From Aspidiotus rigidus (taxonomy: Eukaryota; Arthropoda; Insecta; Hemiptera; Diaspididae), in assembly GCA_035079385.1 (NCBI GenBank), contig JAVHKY010000003.1:27419501-27483500 (forward strand): a stretch of DNA of 64,000 nucleotides. The letters run 5' to 3'. Positions 36,225 through 48,177 of the stretch are shown here, one piece after another. Position 1 is the first letter of the stretch. Each line of letters begins with the position of its first letter. The position numbers and the translations under genes were made by a program. Under the pieces are notes generated by a model, which saw nothing but the letters and a program-made list of their open reading frames with translations, made no database searches and was not told the origin of the DNA.

Positions 36225-37250
36225 GGCAAGGTCCACCAAGGAAACGGTGAGCCGTTTACTAGTGGACAGCAATATTGCCGAGTTATGAGGAAATAGTGCA
36301 ACCATCAGCGCCAGATATCAGCGAAGTAGAGGCCGCGAAAAGTCTGAAGAAAGACCTGTGCAAAATATCAGAGGAAGATCCGTTTGGCAAACCCTACAAG
36401 ATAGTGCTGAAGAAGCTGAAGGGTCTCTCAATAATCGCCGTGGGGCTTATTCCCAGAACAACTACCACCGATGGTAACGCTGCCAACAGTAAAAGAGAAT
36501 GCATATCCCTCTTAGGTACCCAGGAGGTGGACGCAGCAATAAATAGACTGCAGAGTCAATATTGGAAGGTTTCGGACCCAGATGAGATCCCGAATCTAGT
36601 CTAGAACGCAATACATTTAGTCGACTCGGTACTGCTCTCAGTGCGTCGGAAAAAATTCAAGCTAGCGTTGATCGAGAAGAAACACAAACCACCTGACTTG
36701 GCATCCTCTTATCGACCATTTTGCCTGCTGGATAATGTGTGCGAACTTCTAGAGAATCGATAGCCAATCGACTCGAAAGCTATATTTGAAAGACTCAAGC
36801 TGCAGTACGCGGTTTTCAAATGCTAAGGACGATAGTGGAGTCAGCAATAGCTACGCGTAAGTTTTGTGCAGCTGTCAGCCTTGACCCAAGAAATGCGTTC
36901 AACTCGATTCTAAGGGAGAGGATATTGGAAGTCCTTATTGTTGCAGAAGTGCCTGAATACCTTCTCAGGATGATCAGCAGCTATCTTGACTGCGGAGTCT
37001 GCTGGTACAGTAAAGCGCTCAAGTTCATGTGGGGTGTCGCAGGTGCGTCGAATTTAACAGCATTTTAAAATTGAAACTGCCACCAGAAGTCACGCTTATT
37101 TGCTAGGCGGATGACACACTGATGGTATGCATGAGCATTAGAGAGCGGGGTAAATCGGGCCCTAGAGGCATTGACGCGTTACATCGGGTCGGTCAGACTA
37201 GAACTCGTAGTAGGAAAGTCGGAGGCCGTACATTATTCACCCTCGCCCTT
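36225..37250 (+). pseudogene. Older decayed copy of the R1-clade LINE
   Basis: It aligns along its length with 33290-34560: DPFGKPYKIVLKKLKGLS, LLGTQEVDAAINRLQSQYWK, FCAAVSLDPRNAFNSI and YLLRMISSYLDCG are all recognisable. There are many stops, frameshifts and deletions; the YADD box reads C-stop-ADD (tgctaggcggatgac). It ends abruptly at about 37250. Confidence 0.8.
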
Positions 37251-39899
37251 TAAAGTTAACTGGATTACGCAGGTATGGTCAACGTTTTCGTCAAAAAATT
37301 TTTTCATTTAATAGTTAGGTACATAGAATCGGCGTTTGTAACATAGCTTTCCCCGTTCATTTTTATAATCAACTCTCGTATGAGAAGAAATTCATACTCT
37401 CAGAGCTGTTCCAAAATACAAAATATTTGTGCTGACAAAGGGACCTAGAAAATTATAAATTTTTAACGACAATCATAAAAATATCAACCCATCAAAATTT
37501 GATCTCGAAATTGGAAATTACGAAAGAAATAAAATTCGAGCAATATTTCCAAATTTTATACAATATGATTAGACGTCCTGAAAGGCTTAAAATTACAGCC
37601 TTAAAATCTGAGATTACGTTTCTATACTCAAAATTGTTATACTTGCCTAAAGGAATAATTTATTTCGAGAAAGAGTAACACATTTCGTTCGAGGCTTGTG
37701 GCTGCGAGTTTTTCTACTATTAATTGAAAAAATACTCAGAATGTGATTTTTGGCAAGCCCTTAGTTTACGCAGGGACGATTTTAGCTTCGGATTTCGCGT
37801 CTCTTCAGCCTAAAAACATATCACGTTCAATTATATTCTCTGACCGAGCTCGATTGTCACATTTACTTGTTTCTCGAACCTTCAATTTTAATCTTGAAAT
37901 TCTACAATTTTTATATGACTGACATACGACTTTCCTGGAAAAATTTTTCAAAACAACAGTGAACTACGACTGAAAAAAGGTAAAAAATTTAACTCCATTG
38001 CATTCTCGTTCAAAAATGTATAAAAATTATCATTAGTCCAAAACAAGTCTTTCAAGTAACTGTACGTTTATGATTTTACGTAGAGAATAATATATTATAA
38101 TGCGCAAAAATTTTCAGTTCCATTTCCCTTTTCTTCCCTTCCCTCATTGTTTTTCTTTGATTCTAAATACGACTAGGATTATTCTAATTTAAAAATATAC
38201 TGCGGAATCTTCAATGTTGAAGTTCAGCAATTTCGTACCATATCCTACTTACATGGAAGAAAGGTCGAAACGCAACGAATTAAAAGTCATTTAAAAATGC
38301 ATCGTTAAAAATCATATCATCACGACTCGGTCGCACTTTGGCGAACCATCAATTTCAAAAATGAATGAGTCGACTTGGCCGTGAAAAAAAAAACTTTACT
38401 GCTGATGTTCGTGTGCCACATAAGAATTTTACATCGCCATACTCTGTAATACTTTCGTTTTTGTAATTTTCATACAGTAAACTATAGACAAGAATATTAT
38501 CGCGATTTTCTCGTTGTCTCACAAGACGAAAATTTTGAAACGACTTAGAAGAATTCCCGACGATTTGTATAAATTAATTTGCATACAGCACTTTGTACTT
38601 TGGTATGTCCTAGGTTTAAGTATTATTTATGCACTTGATTTCTTATACTGTCCCCACCACCATTAAATTGAAGAATCTCGAAGATTTGACGTCGAAAGTT
38701 AGTATAATTATGAAGATGAAATATTTGTATTTTGCACTCAGTTTTTGAACTCGAAAGCCGGTATTCAGTTTCGTTAATATTATTTTTATTCTTCCCATGA
38801 CCTATCCGCCCTTCGACAGCTGTTTGGACAAAACAATGAATTTCGACTCAATGTTTGTTATTGTTCACGTACGTTGACCGATACGCGAACACGTATTTGT
38901 CTATTCCAATTTTTCAACGAAAAATTTTAAAATTTCAAAGTTCACTCACTCTTCTTGAGCATCTATCATATGACTAGGTAAAGCTTATAGATAAAAAGCA
39001 CGTTTTATACGTCAAACACAATGACGTAGGTATGAAAAATATTTCGCATAAGAAATGATCAAAAATCATCAATTATTTTCATTGAAATCGTCACGAAGTA
39101 AAACGATGATGAGCACACTTCCCCCACTTTTGCTTCTGATAGTGCCAGCAATAATTTGTCTAATTCCTTTTCTTGATCGTACATCTTTAAAAATTATCAG
39201 AAAAATTATTTGTCCTCGTCCATCAACTGACGAGAAAACGTTCCAAATAAGTTGGCATCATAAATCTTTCCATATCAGTTGGCTAATACGAATAAAGTGT
39301 AGAAATATAACGAAGATTATGTAGTAATAATTCTAAAGAGTTTGCCGAAGACGATAGGCATTATAAATTCAACAAAGTGGATGTTAATGAAATATTGGCT
39401 ATCTTCATAGTGAATATAAGAAGACTACCATTTATATACTAAAAGACTCATTCTCAACACTGATTATTTATATGGCGCTGTCAAATAAACTGTACTACAC
39501 AGGACGTGCGGTTGGGTAGAAACCTGGGCATTTCGCAGGTAGACTTCCTCTAGCTTTTCGTTCCAAGTCACTTACCCGTGATAAAAAAACAAATATCTTG
39601 ACTATTTACTACCTAAGTATCTTCAAATATTGACGCTAGAAATCTCGTCCTGTACGCTGAAAGGTTTTTTTCAAAGGACATTGGTATACATCTAAAACCA
39701 TTGTCGGCTTTTAGCAGTACAATTTTAAAATCCTAGTTTATTATAACATCCTGCGCATGTTGCTGATTGTGACGTTGACAAGTCAATATCACTAGGTATC
39801 GAATATTAAAGAGGAGAAATAGAAGAATTTATTTTCACATGTGTAGGTACTAGCGTCCAACCTGAGTACATTTCATAAAGAAATTATTGAGATCGATTA
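37251..39899. other. Gene-free AT-rich region
   Basis: Nothing recognised over 2.6 kb: no long frames, no clear repeats, no RNA gene. The frame at 39055-39324 is short and lacks splice support. The last three bases (39897-39899, TTA) are the left target duplication of the next element. Confidence 0.45.
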
Positions 39900-40800
39900 T
39901 AGACTGGTACCTCACGGCAAATTTTTTAATTGGAAGGATCTAAAATTACCGTACATTTATTTTTCGAGTATTTTGTATGAGAAATGACATCCTTGAAGTT
40001 AGGCTGCACTAAGTAGCCGGAGACGGAAATGGCATTAGCCACAAGTGGCCAAAAATTGTTAGTATTTAATCGGAAAGATGGCCTCTTCTTCTCTTGTAGT
40101 GCGAAAGGTACCAAAAAGGTTGTTTTATATGTCCACCTAAGAGGCCATCAACGTACGAGGTGGTACGATGATATTAACGGGTTTTAAGGGGGAAAAATTT
40201 TCAAAAAATTGCAAGAAATAGAAAGGAGTGGGAACGACTGCAGGAAACCTTCTCTCTCTATGGGCTGACGATCTTTAATTAATTACTTATTATGTATTAC
40301 AATTGTAACCATGAAAATCGTCAATAAGGGGGATGTGGATTTGGATTTGGAATCGGAAAGATCTATGGCTGGAATTCGGGTCAGATTGCAGTATAAGACG
40401 TACGTTTCAAGAATCAATAAGTCTGGCAGACCTGACAGGCCGAGTTCATGGTGCCAGACGAGGACAAAGTGCAAAATTTAGCCTTAAAATTGCGATTTTA
40501 ACAATAAACGTAGGTAGAGGAAATCTGAAGATGATTACAAGGTTCCTTACTGAATATTATCGAAAATATATACTACAAGTATGAATATACCAATCCCAGC
40601 TCAAATATTCCTTATTCGACAGCGAAGCTTCCCTCATTAGTGAAAAAAAGGGCGTATTGAACTCGCGGGTCACGTAGCGGGTCAAGTAGCGTTTCAACTC
40701 GTTGCGTTCCCGTCATGAGCGGAACGCGTGTAACGGGAAACGTTTTTCTTTGTATAAACATCCTCTTTACCCACTTGTATAATTCCTTCGAGGCAAGAAA
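39900..40800 (+). repeat. Left arm of the 5.7-kb element
   Basis: It pairs with 45048-45642 over ggcattagccacaagtggcc, gtctggcagacctgacaggc and gtttcaactcgttgcgttcc. It carries about 290 bp (roughly 40070-40360) absent from the right arm, an insertion here or a deletion there; this begins and ends near aatcggaaaga text, so slippage or recombination between short repeats is likely. Confidence 0.85.
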
Positions 40801-41204
40801 GTACTCTTCTTCATCTCCTACGCCTCTAGCTCGTACTTTATATTCTTAAAAAAAGAGGCAGAATGGAAAATGATTTTTTCCATCAGGTATCTTCATCAAC
40901 TCTGTTTGTGTTATTGCGTTGAAACTTTCAAGAATCGTATTTTTTCTCAAACAAAAAAGCTTCTCTATTAAATTCACTTACTTATCTGAAATCTTACCCT
41001 CTTCTCCGTAGTAAAACGCCTCTATTCTTCATGTTATACATGAAGTTAATGAAATATCATTTTCTTTTGAGCAGAAGTAAGTATTAGGGAAGGAGACTTT
41101 TACCTTTATGTCTAGATTCTACCAAAAATTACAAACCCCTTCTTTACATTTAATCAGTCAAATTATCCTCGATTACCAGTGAAATATCATGACAATTTAA
41201 TGAG

Positions 41205-41470
41205 AATTCGGACCGGGTAGCGCTAGCATCGCGCAAAATTTTTGAATTTTTTAAAATCTTTCAAAAATATGATCATCTGAAAGAAAATTTCCCACTCTTC
41301 AATTTCGTTCCTTACGAGTACACGCCTAAATTCATTATTTTTGGAAAAATTTGAGAAAAACTAAAAAATCACCTTTGGTTTCAAGTCACAATCACCGTTC
41401 GCTTATCAGTACTTTCTAGGTATTTTACATAGGCGATGCTAGCGATCCTACAATATGCCCGGTCCGAATT
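41205..41470. mobile_element. AATTCGGACCGGG MITE
   Basis: Ends AATTCGGACCGGG and CCCGGTCCGAATT are exact complements, followed inward by gctagcatcgc and its complement. 266 bp, noncoding. A relative is at 20795-20990. It adjoins the coding relic at 41471. Confidence 0.75.
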
Positions 41471-41698
41471 GCTGATACTTATCCTGATTTGATTCCAACC
41501 ATTCAGTCAGGATGTTTTGCTATCAGACAAACACGTTTAAATTACTCAAGGTCACCTGTTGATTTGACTCTAAAACAAACAATAAACGCGGACGCAGCTG
41601 ATAAACTCACAGGAATCTCACATTTCACCAATTCTATATCGGCTCGACAGCGATGGACCAGAGATGTCATTCTATTCAGACAGACATTATTTCAATAG
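41471..41698 (+). pseudogene. Fragment of an uncharacterised transposon-associated protein
   Basis: ADTYPDLIPTIQSGCF is followed by SRSPVDLTLKQTINADAADK and then SHFTNSISARQRW. This block recurs, as I remember it, in many uncharacterised arthropod and cnidarian proteins linked to mobile DNA (consensus VDLTLEQTINADAA...NSISARQRW). I know of no assigned function. Only this block survives, cut on the left by the MITE. Confidence 0.55.
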
Positions 41699-42351
41699 TT
41701 TTTGAAGATTTCGTACTCAAAAAAACAAATGAAGTAGTAAATGAGCTTTTCTAAATACATGATGTTAAAGAGCTACTTTACCACACAAAAGAGTGGGTAA
41801 AGTTGCGTTTTAACAGCGTCTGATTTCCAGCATGATGTAAAGATAGCGCGACAAGCGCAGCAGCTCATGTCCGCCTCAGCGTTCGCCAATAATGAGGCTC
41901 CGGACCTACAAAAGGAATGTCCTGTAGAAATATAATTACGAGTAGGTATTGTATCATCAGAGAACATTTGTAATTTATTCTAGGTAAAGGCCTCCAGATG
42001 ACGATTTAGGATTTTGTAACTTTAAAAACGTAGCAATCATATTTGGCATCTTATAAAACTGATTAAGGCTATGGTTTGACATATACACTTCCCGTTCCAG
42101 GAAAAAACGATCAGTCTCACAATGGGAAGGTCTCAAACGTCGATACTTGTTCACAATTTTTGTATACCTATTCGCCTTCAATAATAATATTGGTTGGTTC
42201 TTTTGTCTTTTGTTTCGAAATGTGAATTACCGAAACGTCACTGACAAGAATTCTTGGAAATTCCTCTGATCTTAAGCCCCCTTTGATGCCGATTATTGTA
42301 GCAACCTACAAATAATAAAATTTACGTGGTATAGTAATATTCGAATCAACA

Positions 42352-43766
42352 ATAGACACGAGAGGATGTGCGAAGTACTAATCAAAAGTCTCCTCGTGCC
42401 TTATCAATTTGTTTCGTTTGCCGTATGCCATACTTGGAGTAAGAGGCGAGTAAGAGTGATGCCGTGGGACTTGGAAATATTTTCAACTGTTGGACATGGA
42501 ATTATTTTCAAATTGTGGGACATTATTTTCCAATTATTGGGCTTGGAAATATTTTCAATTGTTGGACTTTGAAATATTTTCATACTTCTTGGACTTGGAA
42601 ACATTTTCAAGTGTTGGACTTGGAATTATTTTCAAATTGTGGGACTTTGAAATATTTTCAACTGATGTTGGACTTACAATTATTTTCCAATTGTTGGACT
42701 TTGAAATATTTTCAATTGTTGGACTTGGAAATATTTTCATACTTCTTAGACTTGTCAAATTTTTCATTTTCAATTCTTAGACTTGGAAATATTTTCAACT
42801 GTTAGACTTGAAATTATTTTCAAACTGTGGGACATTGAAATATTTTCAACTGATGTTGGACTTAGAATTGTTTTCCAATATTGTTGGACTTTGAAATATT
42901 TTCAGTTGTTGGACTTTGAAATATTTTCATACTTCTTGGACTTGTCAAATTTTGGACTTGGAAATATTTTCATACTTCTTGGACTTGGAATTTTCTTCCA
43001 ATTGTTGGACTTTGAAATATTTTTATACATCCTGGACTTGTAAAATTTTTCATTTTTGATTGTCTCCCACAGTTGAAAATATTACAAAGCCCGACAATCA
43101 AAAATGAAAAATTTGACAAGTCCAAGATGTATGGAAATATTTCAAGGTCCAACAATTGGAAAATAATTTCAAGTCCAACAGTTGAAAATATTTCAAAGTC
43201 CCACAATATGAAAATATTTCCAAGTCTAAGAATTGAAAATGAAAAATTTTATAAGTCCACTTATGAAAATATTTCAAAGTCCAACAATTGGAAAATAATT
43301 TCAAGTCCAACAGTTGAAAATATTTCAAAGTCCCACAATTTGAAAATATTTCCAAGTCTAAGAATTGAAAATGAAAAATTTTATAAGTCCACTTATGAAA
43401 ATATTTCAAAGTCCAACAATTGAAAATATTTCAAAGTCCAACAGTTGAAAATATTTCAAAGTCCCACAATTTGAAAAAAATTCCAAGTTCAAGAATTGAA
43501 AAAGAAAAATTTTACAAGTCCACTTATGAAAATATTTGAAAGTCCCACAATTTGAAAATAATTTCAAGTCCAACACTTGGAAATATTTCCAAGTTCAAGA
43601 ATTGATAATGAAAAATTTTACATGTCCAAGAAGGTACAAAAATATTTCAAAGTCCCGCAGCATCACTCTTATTCGCCTCTTACTCCGTGTATGGCATAAG
43701 GCGAACAAAATGAATTGATAAGACACGAGGAGACTTTCAATTAGTACTTCCCACATCCTCTTGTCA
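42352..43766. mobile_element. Minisatellite fold-back element, 1.4 kb
   Basis: The outer ends are ~115-bp inverted repeats: cgagaggatgtgcgaagtac, gtctcctcgtgcc and agaggcgagtaagagtgatg on the left; their complements at 43645-43766. Inside, the left arm is tandem ttggacttggaaatattttc in 23-40-bp units up to about 43060, and the right arm is the same unit inverted. The turning point is gattgtctcccacag near 43060-43100. The whole 1.4 kb can fold on itself. No coding; frames through it are periodic artefacts. Confidence 0.85.
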
Positions 43767-43767
43767 A

Positions 43768-44138
43768 TAGACCGGTTCCCTGTGACGTCGACATCTTCGA
43801 TTTTGATTGAATGCTTGTTCTCTGCTGTTGGCTTTGGGGCAGCCATAGAGACCGTTTCATCATTCACTAGTATTCAAGAACAAGAAGTACGTTAGCAATA
43901 AAAGCTACATATTTGAATTCCAGAGAACTTCTAGATTCTATATAGAGATCTCTAATACATTAGGAACATCTTGTTTTTGAATATCTGTATGTGATCGAAT
44001 CGTTCCCTGGGTATTCTTATGGAAATCGATGTCATGATTGGCCCGATAATCGTAATATCGATTACAAATATGGGTACTTTGACTCACCATCGCTCACTGA
44101 TGTTATCAACACTGTGACGTCACCGGGGAATCGGTCTA
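43768..44138. mobile_element. GACCGGTTCCC MITE, copy 1
   Basis: The body at 43770-44136 starts GACCGGTTCCCTGTGACGTC and ends GACGTCACCGGGGAATCGGTC, with TA on both sides. It is about 370 bp and noncoding, and sits exactly at the right end of the fold-back. A second full copy is at 58738-59129. Confidence 0.85.
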
Positions 44139-45047
44139 TTCTTAGCAAGTTGTTGGTTTTTATCAATTTGATTTACCTCAACTGCAAGCGACTGATCGTC
44201 ATATATGCGTCATTAAGAAACTTCTGAATGTGCTTTGTTTCAAAAACCGCTGCTTTATCAGGGTGGTAATTTTCATTCTTCCTCTTGATGAAGAATACCA
44301 ATTTCTGATATCGAGAAATATCAACGTTATTGAGCCTTTATCAGTTGCCTTCAACATGGAATAATAACTCCAGAGCGTATTCGGCTTTATGGCGATTCGC
44401 TAACGCAAGAAATACATTTTCGGAGAATATGAAGACGTATTTTTCCTCTTCCTCCATTCATCGAATTTGTCATACGTTTACAAATATTTCTTCTTCCAAG
44501 CAGCCGGCAATAATTGAATCATTCCAAACCTCAGAAGCAGCAGCAGTGATATCCTCAGGAGTGCCAATAGTGCCATCGTTCGATTCATCATACTCATTGA
44601 TTTGATCATCACAGAACTCCATTCTTACACATTCAAATTGTTACAAAGTCATAAACTTCTCATCACAAAAAAATTTAAAAATTTACAAACGAAAAATGTG
44701 GGCTCTGTTTCCTTTATTCAGCTGTTACAACTTTGAAATACTAGGATGATGAGAGAATTGTTACAATCTATTGAAATGATACTCAATTAAACGATGTAGT
44801 AGTGGCAACACCGAGAACGCATAAAATGATGCGAGTGTCTGTTATGGAGAATTTTCTTCGCCGTACTCTCTAAATCTTCCTTTAACATCATATTATTTAG
44901 AAAAATATCTTATAATAGGCTGCAAGAGGGTAAGTGGCCATTGACATACTCGTGCAATTACTCAACTCGCCTTCGACTCGTTTGGCAAACTGCCGCACTC
45001 ATTGTCAATAGGTCACTTTACCCTCTTTATAGTAATATTCCCCGTTT

Positions 45048-45642
45048 CTGCCTCGAAAGAATTATACAAGTGGGTAAAGAGGAGGTTTATACAAAGAGAA
45101 ACGTTTCCCGTTAAACGCGTTCCGCTCATGACGGGAACGCAACGAGTTGAAACGCTACTTGACCCGCTACGTGACCCGCGAGTTCAATACGGCCTTTTTT
45201 TCCCTAATGAGTTGAGCTTCGCTGTCGAATAAGGAATATTTGAGCTGGGATTGGTATATTCATGTTTGTAGTGACATATTTTCGATAATATTCAGTAAGG
45301 AACCTTGTAATCATCTTCAGATTTCCTCTACGTTTATTTTTAAAATCGCAATTTTAAGGCTAAATTTTGCACTTTGTCCTCATCTGGCACCATGAACCCG
45401 GTCTGTCAGGTCTGCCAGACTTATTGATTCTTGAAGCGTACGTCTTATACGGCAATCTGACCCAAATTTCATTAAATATCTAACAATTTTTGGCCACTTG
45501 TGGCTAATGCCATTTCCGTCTCCGGCCACTTAGCGTAGCCAGACTTCAAGGATTTCATTTCTCATACAAAATACTCGAAAAATAAATGTACGGTAATTTT
45601 AGATCCCTCCAATTAAAAAATTTGCAGCGAGCTCCCAGTCTA
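45048..45642 (-). repeat. Right arm of the 5.7-kb element
   Basis: Inverse of 39900-40800, lacking the ~290-bp segment. Includes cgttccgctcatgacgggaa and gtctgccagacttattgatt. Identity is visibly high except at that gap. Confidence 0.85.
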
Positions 45643-45651
45643 TTAGGCTGC

Positions 45652-47338
45652 AGTCGAGTTGCGTCGTGAGGGGGATGGATAGTCGAATTGCGACCGATAC
45701 GAATGTGGGAATGGCGAATTGCGTCCCGCACAATGTCGAATTACGTCCCCTGTAGAAACTTTGACACTCTTCTATGTGTACTGAAATTTTCTTGTAAGGA
45801 TATGCTGCAATGAGTAATGCAGTCTATGACTTGTATTGTACAATTTCGTATGTTCAGTGAAAAGGAAAAAGAATTCAAAGTTGTTGATGGACACAAGTTT
45901 GGATTTCATAAGCGTCTTGCAAACGGCACCAAACGTTGGAGGTGCTCTATAAAATCTTGTTCTGCGTTTTTCAAGATAAATGTGAACGATGCAACCATGG
46001 AATCTCGTACAATTCACGACCATCCTGTGACGAATGCCAATACACTTCAGAAGGAACGGATCAATAATGCAGTGAAACGAAAAGCGGTAGCGGATCTATG
46101 CGAACGCCCGAGTAAGCTCATACATCGTCAGTTACGAGGAGGCAATAACATGCTCGTTGACCTAAGTAGCGCTGATTTAAATCGAATTCGACATGACATT
46201 TATCACGCGCGTAGTGGCGAGTGACCTGAACTCCCAAAGACTTTAGCTGCCTTACATGCTGCTCTGAACGTGTATAATCGCACGAAGACAACTAAAAGAT
46301 TAGTTGTTGCTAGGAAATTATACTGAAAATAACATCGTAATTTTTCTACGGAACAGAATTTGCAATTTTTAGCTGAATGTGACCAAGTTTTCGTCGATGG
46401 AACGCTGCGATGGAACGTTCGATAGTTTCCCTAAATTATTTACTCAAATATTTTCGTTGCATGGCTTGCGTAACTCTACGTACGTTCCCCTCGTTTTCTG
46501 CCTCCTTCCTGACAAATCGGCACGATCGTATGCAACAGTCTTTCAACATGTAATACGCGAATCGAACAAACTTGGCTTATTTTTTGCACCCCCTGTCGTG
46601 TATGCCGATTTTGAATCCAGCATTCACGTCGCAGTTGCCTAGATTCTTTTTTTTTTTTCGAATTACGTGGCTGTCGCTTCCACCTAGGGCAGAGTTGGTG
46701 GCGCCGTATTCAAACATTGGTCCTCTCAATTACTTATCGGGCGACGGATTCCGCAGATGGAAAATTTCTTAAGTTGTTCTTCGGTCTTTCTTTTTTTGGA
46801 CAAACGTGAAATAGAGGACTGCTTCTTCAAAGATTTCATGCCCATCCTTCCGCAGAATGAGTTAATCAGAGACTTCGGCGATTACGTAAGGGACACATAC
46901 ATCATACAGGGAAGCCGCTTTCCTCCTTCCATGTGGGCTGAATACAGTGCGACGACTGTCAGAACCACGAATGCATCATGACGCGACGAGAAACTGGTGA
47001 GCTCACTCACCTCGAATACCTCCGTCGTGTCTCTTTCAAATTTCTTCATCCTCTCGTCACCAAAAAAAAATAATCACCGTCATCAATTTTACGTTATTTT
47101 ACTGAGACGTATGTGCATAACCATTTTAATCCTGAGTTTTGTCGAAAACTGAGTCTTATATATAATATTTATTTTTGAATTGCAAATTTTATTGTACACG
47201 TGTATAAACATATGTACATATTATATCCACTATCATCCACATTATATTTTTTAACATTAAAATTCAGGACGCAATTAGACATTGTCCGGGACGCAATTCA
47301 CACACGTGCCCGAGGTGGCTCCGGGACGCAACTCGACT
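45652..47338 (+). mobile_element. MULE-type DNA transposon remnant with subterminal repeats
   Basis: The left end AGTCGAGTTGCGTC at 45652 and right end GACGCAACTCGACT ending at 47338 are inverted repeats. Three related boxes follow on the left (gtcgaattgcgacc, ggcgaattgcgtccc, gtcgaattacgtccc) and two on the right (aggacgcaattagac, gggacgcaattcaca), a layout typical of transposase binding sites. The interior codes for a FLYWCH finger and MULE transposase relic. No target duplication of 8-10 bp is evident. It starts 9 bp from the end of the 5.7-kb element. Confidence 0.75.
45817..47060 (+). pseudogene. FLYWCH-finger MULE transposase, broken
   Basis: The N-terminal segment (45817-46224) has the FLYWCH pattern: FKVVDGHKFGFHKRLANGTK, then RWRCSIKSCSAFF and TIHDHP (C..C..H.H). 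Next, with frameshifts, comes the MULE transposase core: FLAECDQVFVDGTLRW, then PKLFTQIFSLHGLRNSTYVP with LVFCLLPDKSARSYATVFQH, then PPVVYADFESSIHVAVA (catalytic D region). The C-terminal part includes DKREIEDCFFKDFMPILPQN and SRFPPSMWAEYS. Several stops and at least three frameshifts show it is inactive. Confidence 0.8.
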
Positions 47339-47615
47339 ACTCCGATCGATTAATCATCCTCTTTCGAAAATTTTCCCTACTAGAACTGTAAGTCACTCGA
47401 CAGTGTATTTTTTTTGGAAGGGGAGCGAGTTAAGGAAAAGAGAGGTCAAAGACCTACCTGGGGTTTATTAGTTTCGCTGTCAACTTCCGAACGTAAGGTT
47501 GAAGAGGCTCCATCAGAGTTCATACGTCAGGGTATACAAGGGCGCGGTGAGGGAGGTTTCTTGAAGGTGGACCTTTAAAACGATTTTAGGGGCGAGCTTT
47601 TTTTGCCTTTTTTTT
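47339..47615. other. Spacer between MULE and fold-back
   Basis: About 280 bp without recognised features; the last part (47530-47600) already resembles flanking text of other fold-back family members. Confidence 0.35.
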
Positions 47616-48177
47616 AAAACAGGAAACTTGTTTTATAGGAGGGTAATTTGAAGAAAAATGACGGGCACCGGGAGGCAAAACGTGGGACTTGGAAAAAATT
47701 TCTACCTTCGGGCTACGTATGATAGAAGGGGGACTTAGAAAAATTTCTACTTCCGATCATTAGGTGAGGGCATTTTTTAGTTATAAGTGATGGGGGTTCT
47801 ATTTCGGCTGTTAGCTAGACCAAGAAGGGGGGCGAACAAGATCTCGAAAAACGTTCATTATACTATAGGTCTAATATACAGCTTACTAACTTCTTTATTT
47901 CTTTATTTATTATTTTATACATAAATTTGTACGTTTTGATAGCATTGAAAAATTTTTACTTCCGAGTCAATTTTACCCTTCTTGACTAATTCAAGGGCTG
48001 CTGCAAAAGACAGCTCTACCTTGGCCATCTAATAGTGTAGGCAAATAAGAAAAAAAAAACATTTTGCTGGAGCAAACGTTCCTTGCTGAAAATGGTTAAG
48101 GATGTGGTCCTGAACAACAAACTAAAAATCCCGTGTGTTCCCTCTGGAGCTTCTTTTTTCATAGTGGCTCGAACCGC

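Larger units (their letters stand above)
39900..45642. mobile_element. 5.7-kb element with long inverted ends and TTA duplication
   Basis: The left end TAGACTGGTACCTCACGGCA at 39900 and the inverse of TGCAGCGAGCTCCCAGTCTA ending at 45642 head inverted arms of about 600 bp of shared sequence. TTA lies on both sides (39897-39899, 45643-45645). The inside holds a MITE (41205-41470), a coding relic (41471-41698), a minisatellite fold-back (42352-43766), another MITE (43768-44138) and an unassigned minus-strand frame near 44640-44510. No transposase is readable. A 3-bp T-A-rich duplication is seen in PIF/Harbinger elements, but the very long arms are more like fold-back elements, so the class is open. 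Confidence 0.7.

Noticed and set aside
42464..43423. Frames of LEIFSIVGL / SPTIENISKS type peptides
   Set aside because: They are translations of the minisatellite fold-back arms, mirrored on both strands.
44330..44640. Frames on both strands (minus strand: PEDITAAASEVWNDSIIAGC), possibly the tail of a transposase
   Set aside because: Protein-like for about 50 residues only; I could not link it to a family with confidence.
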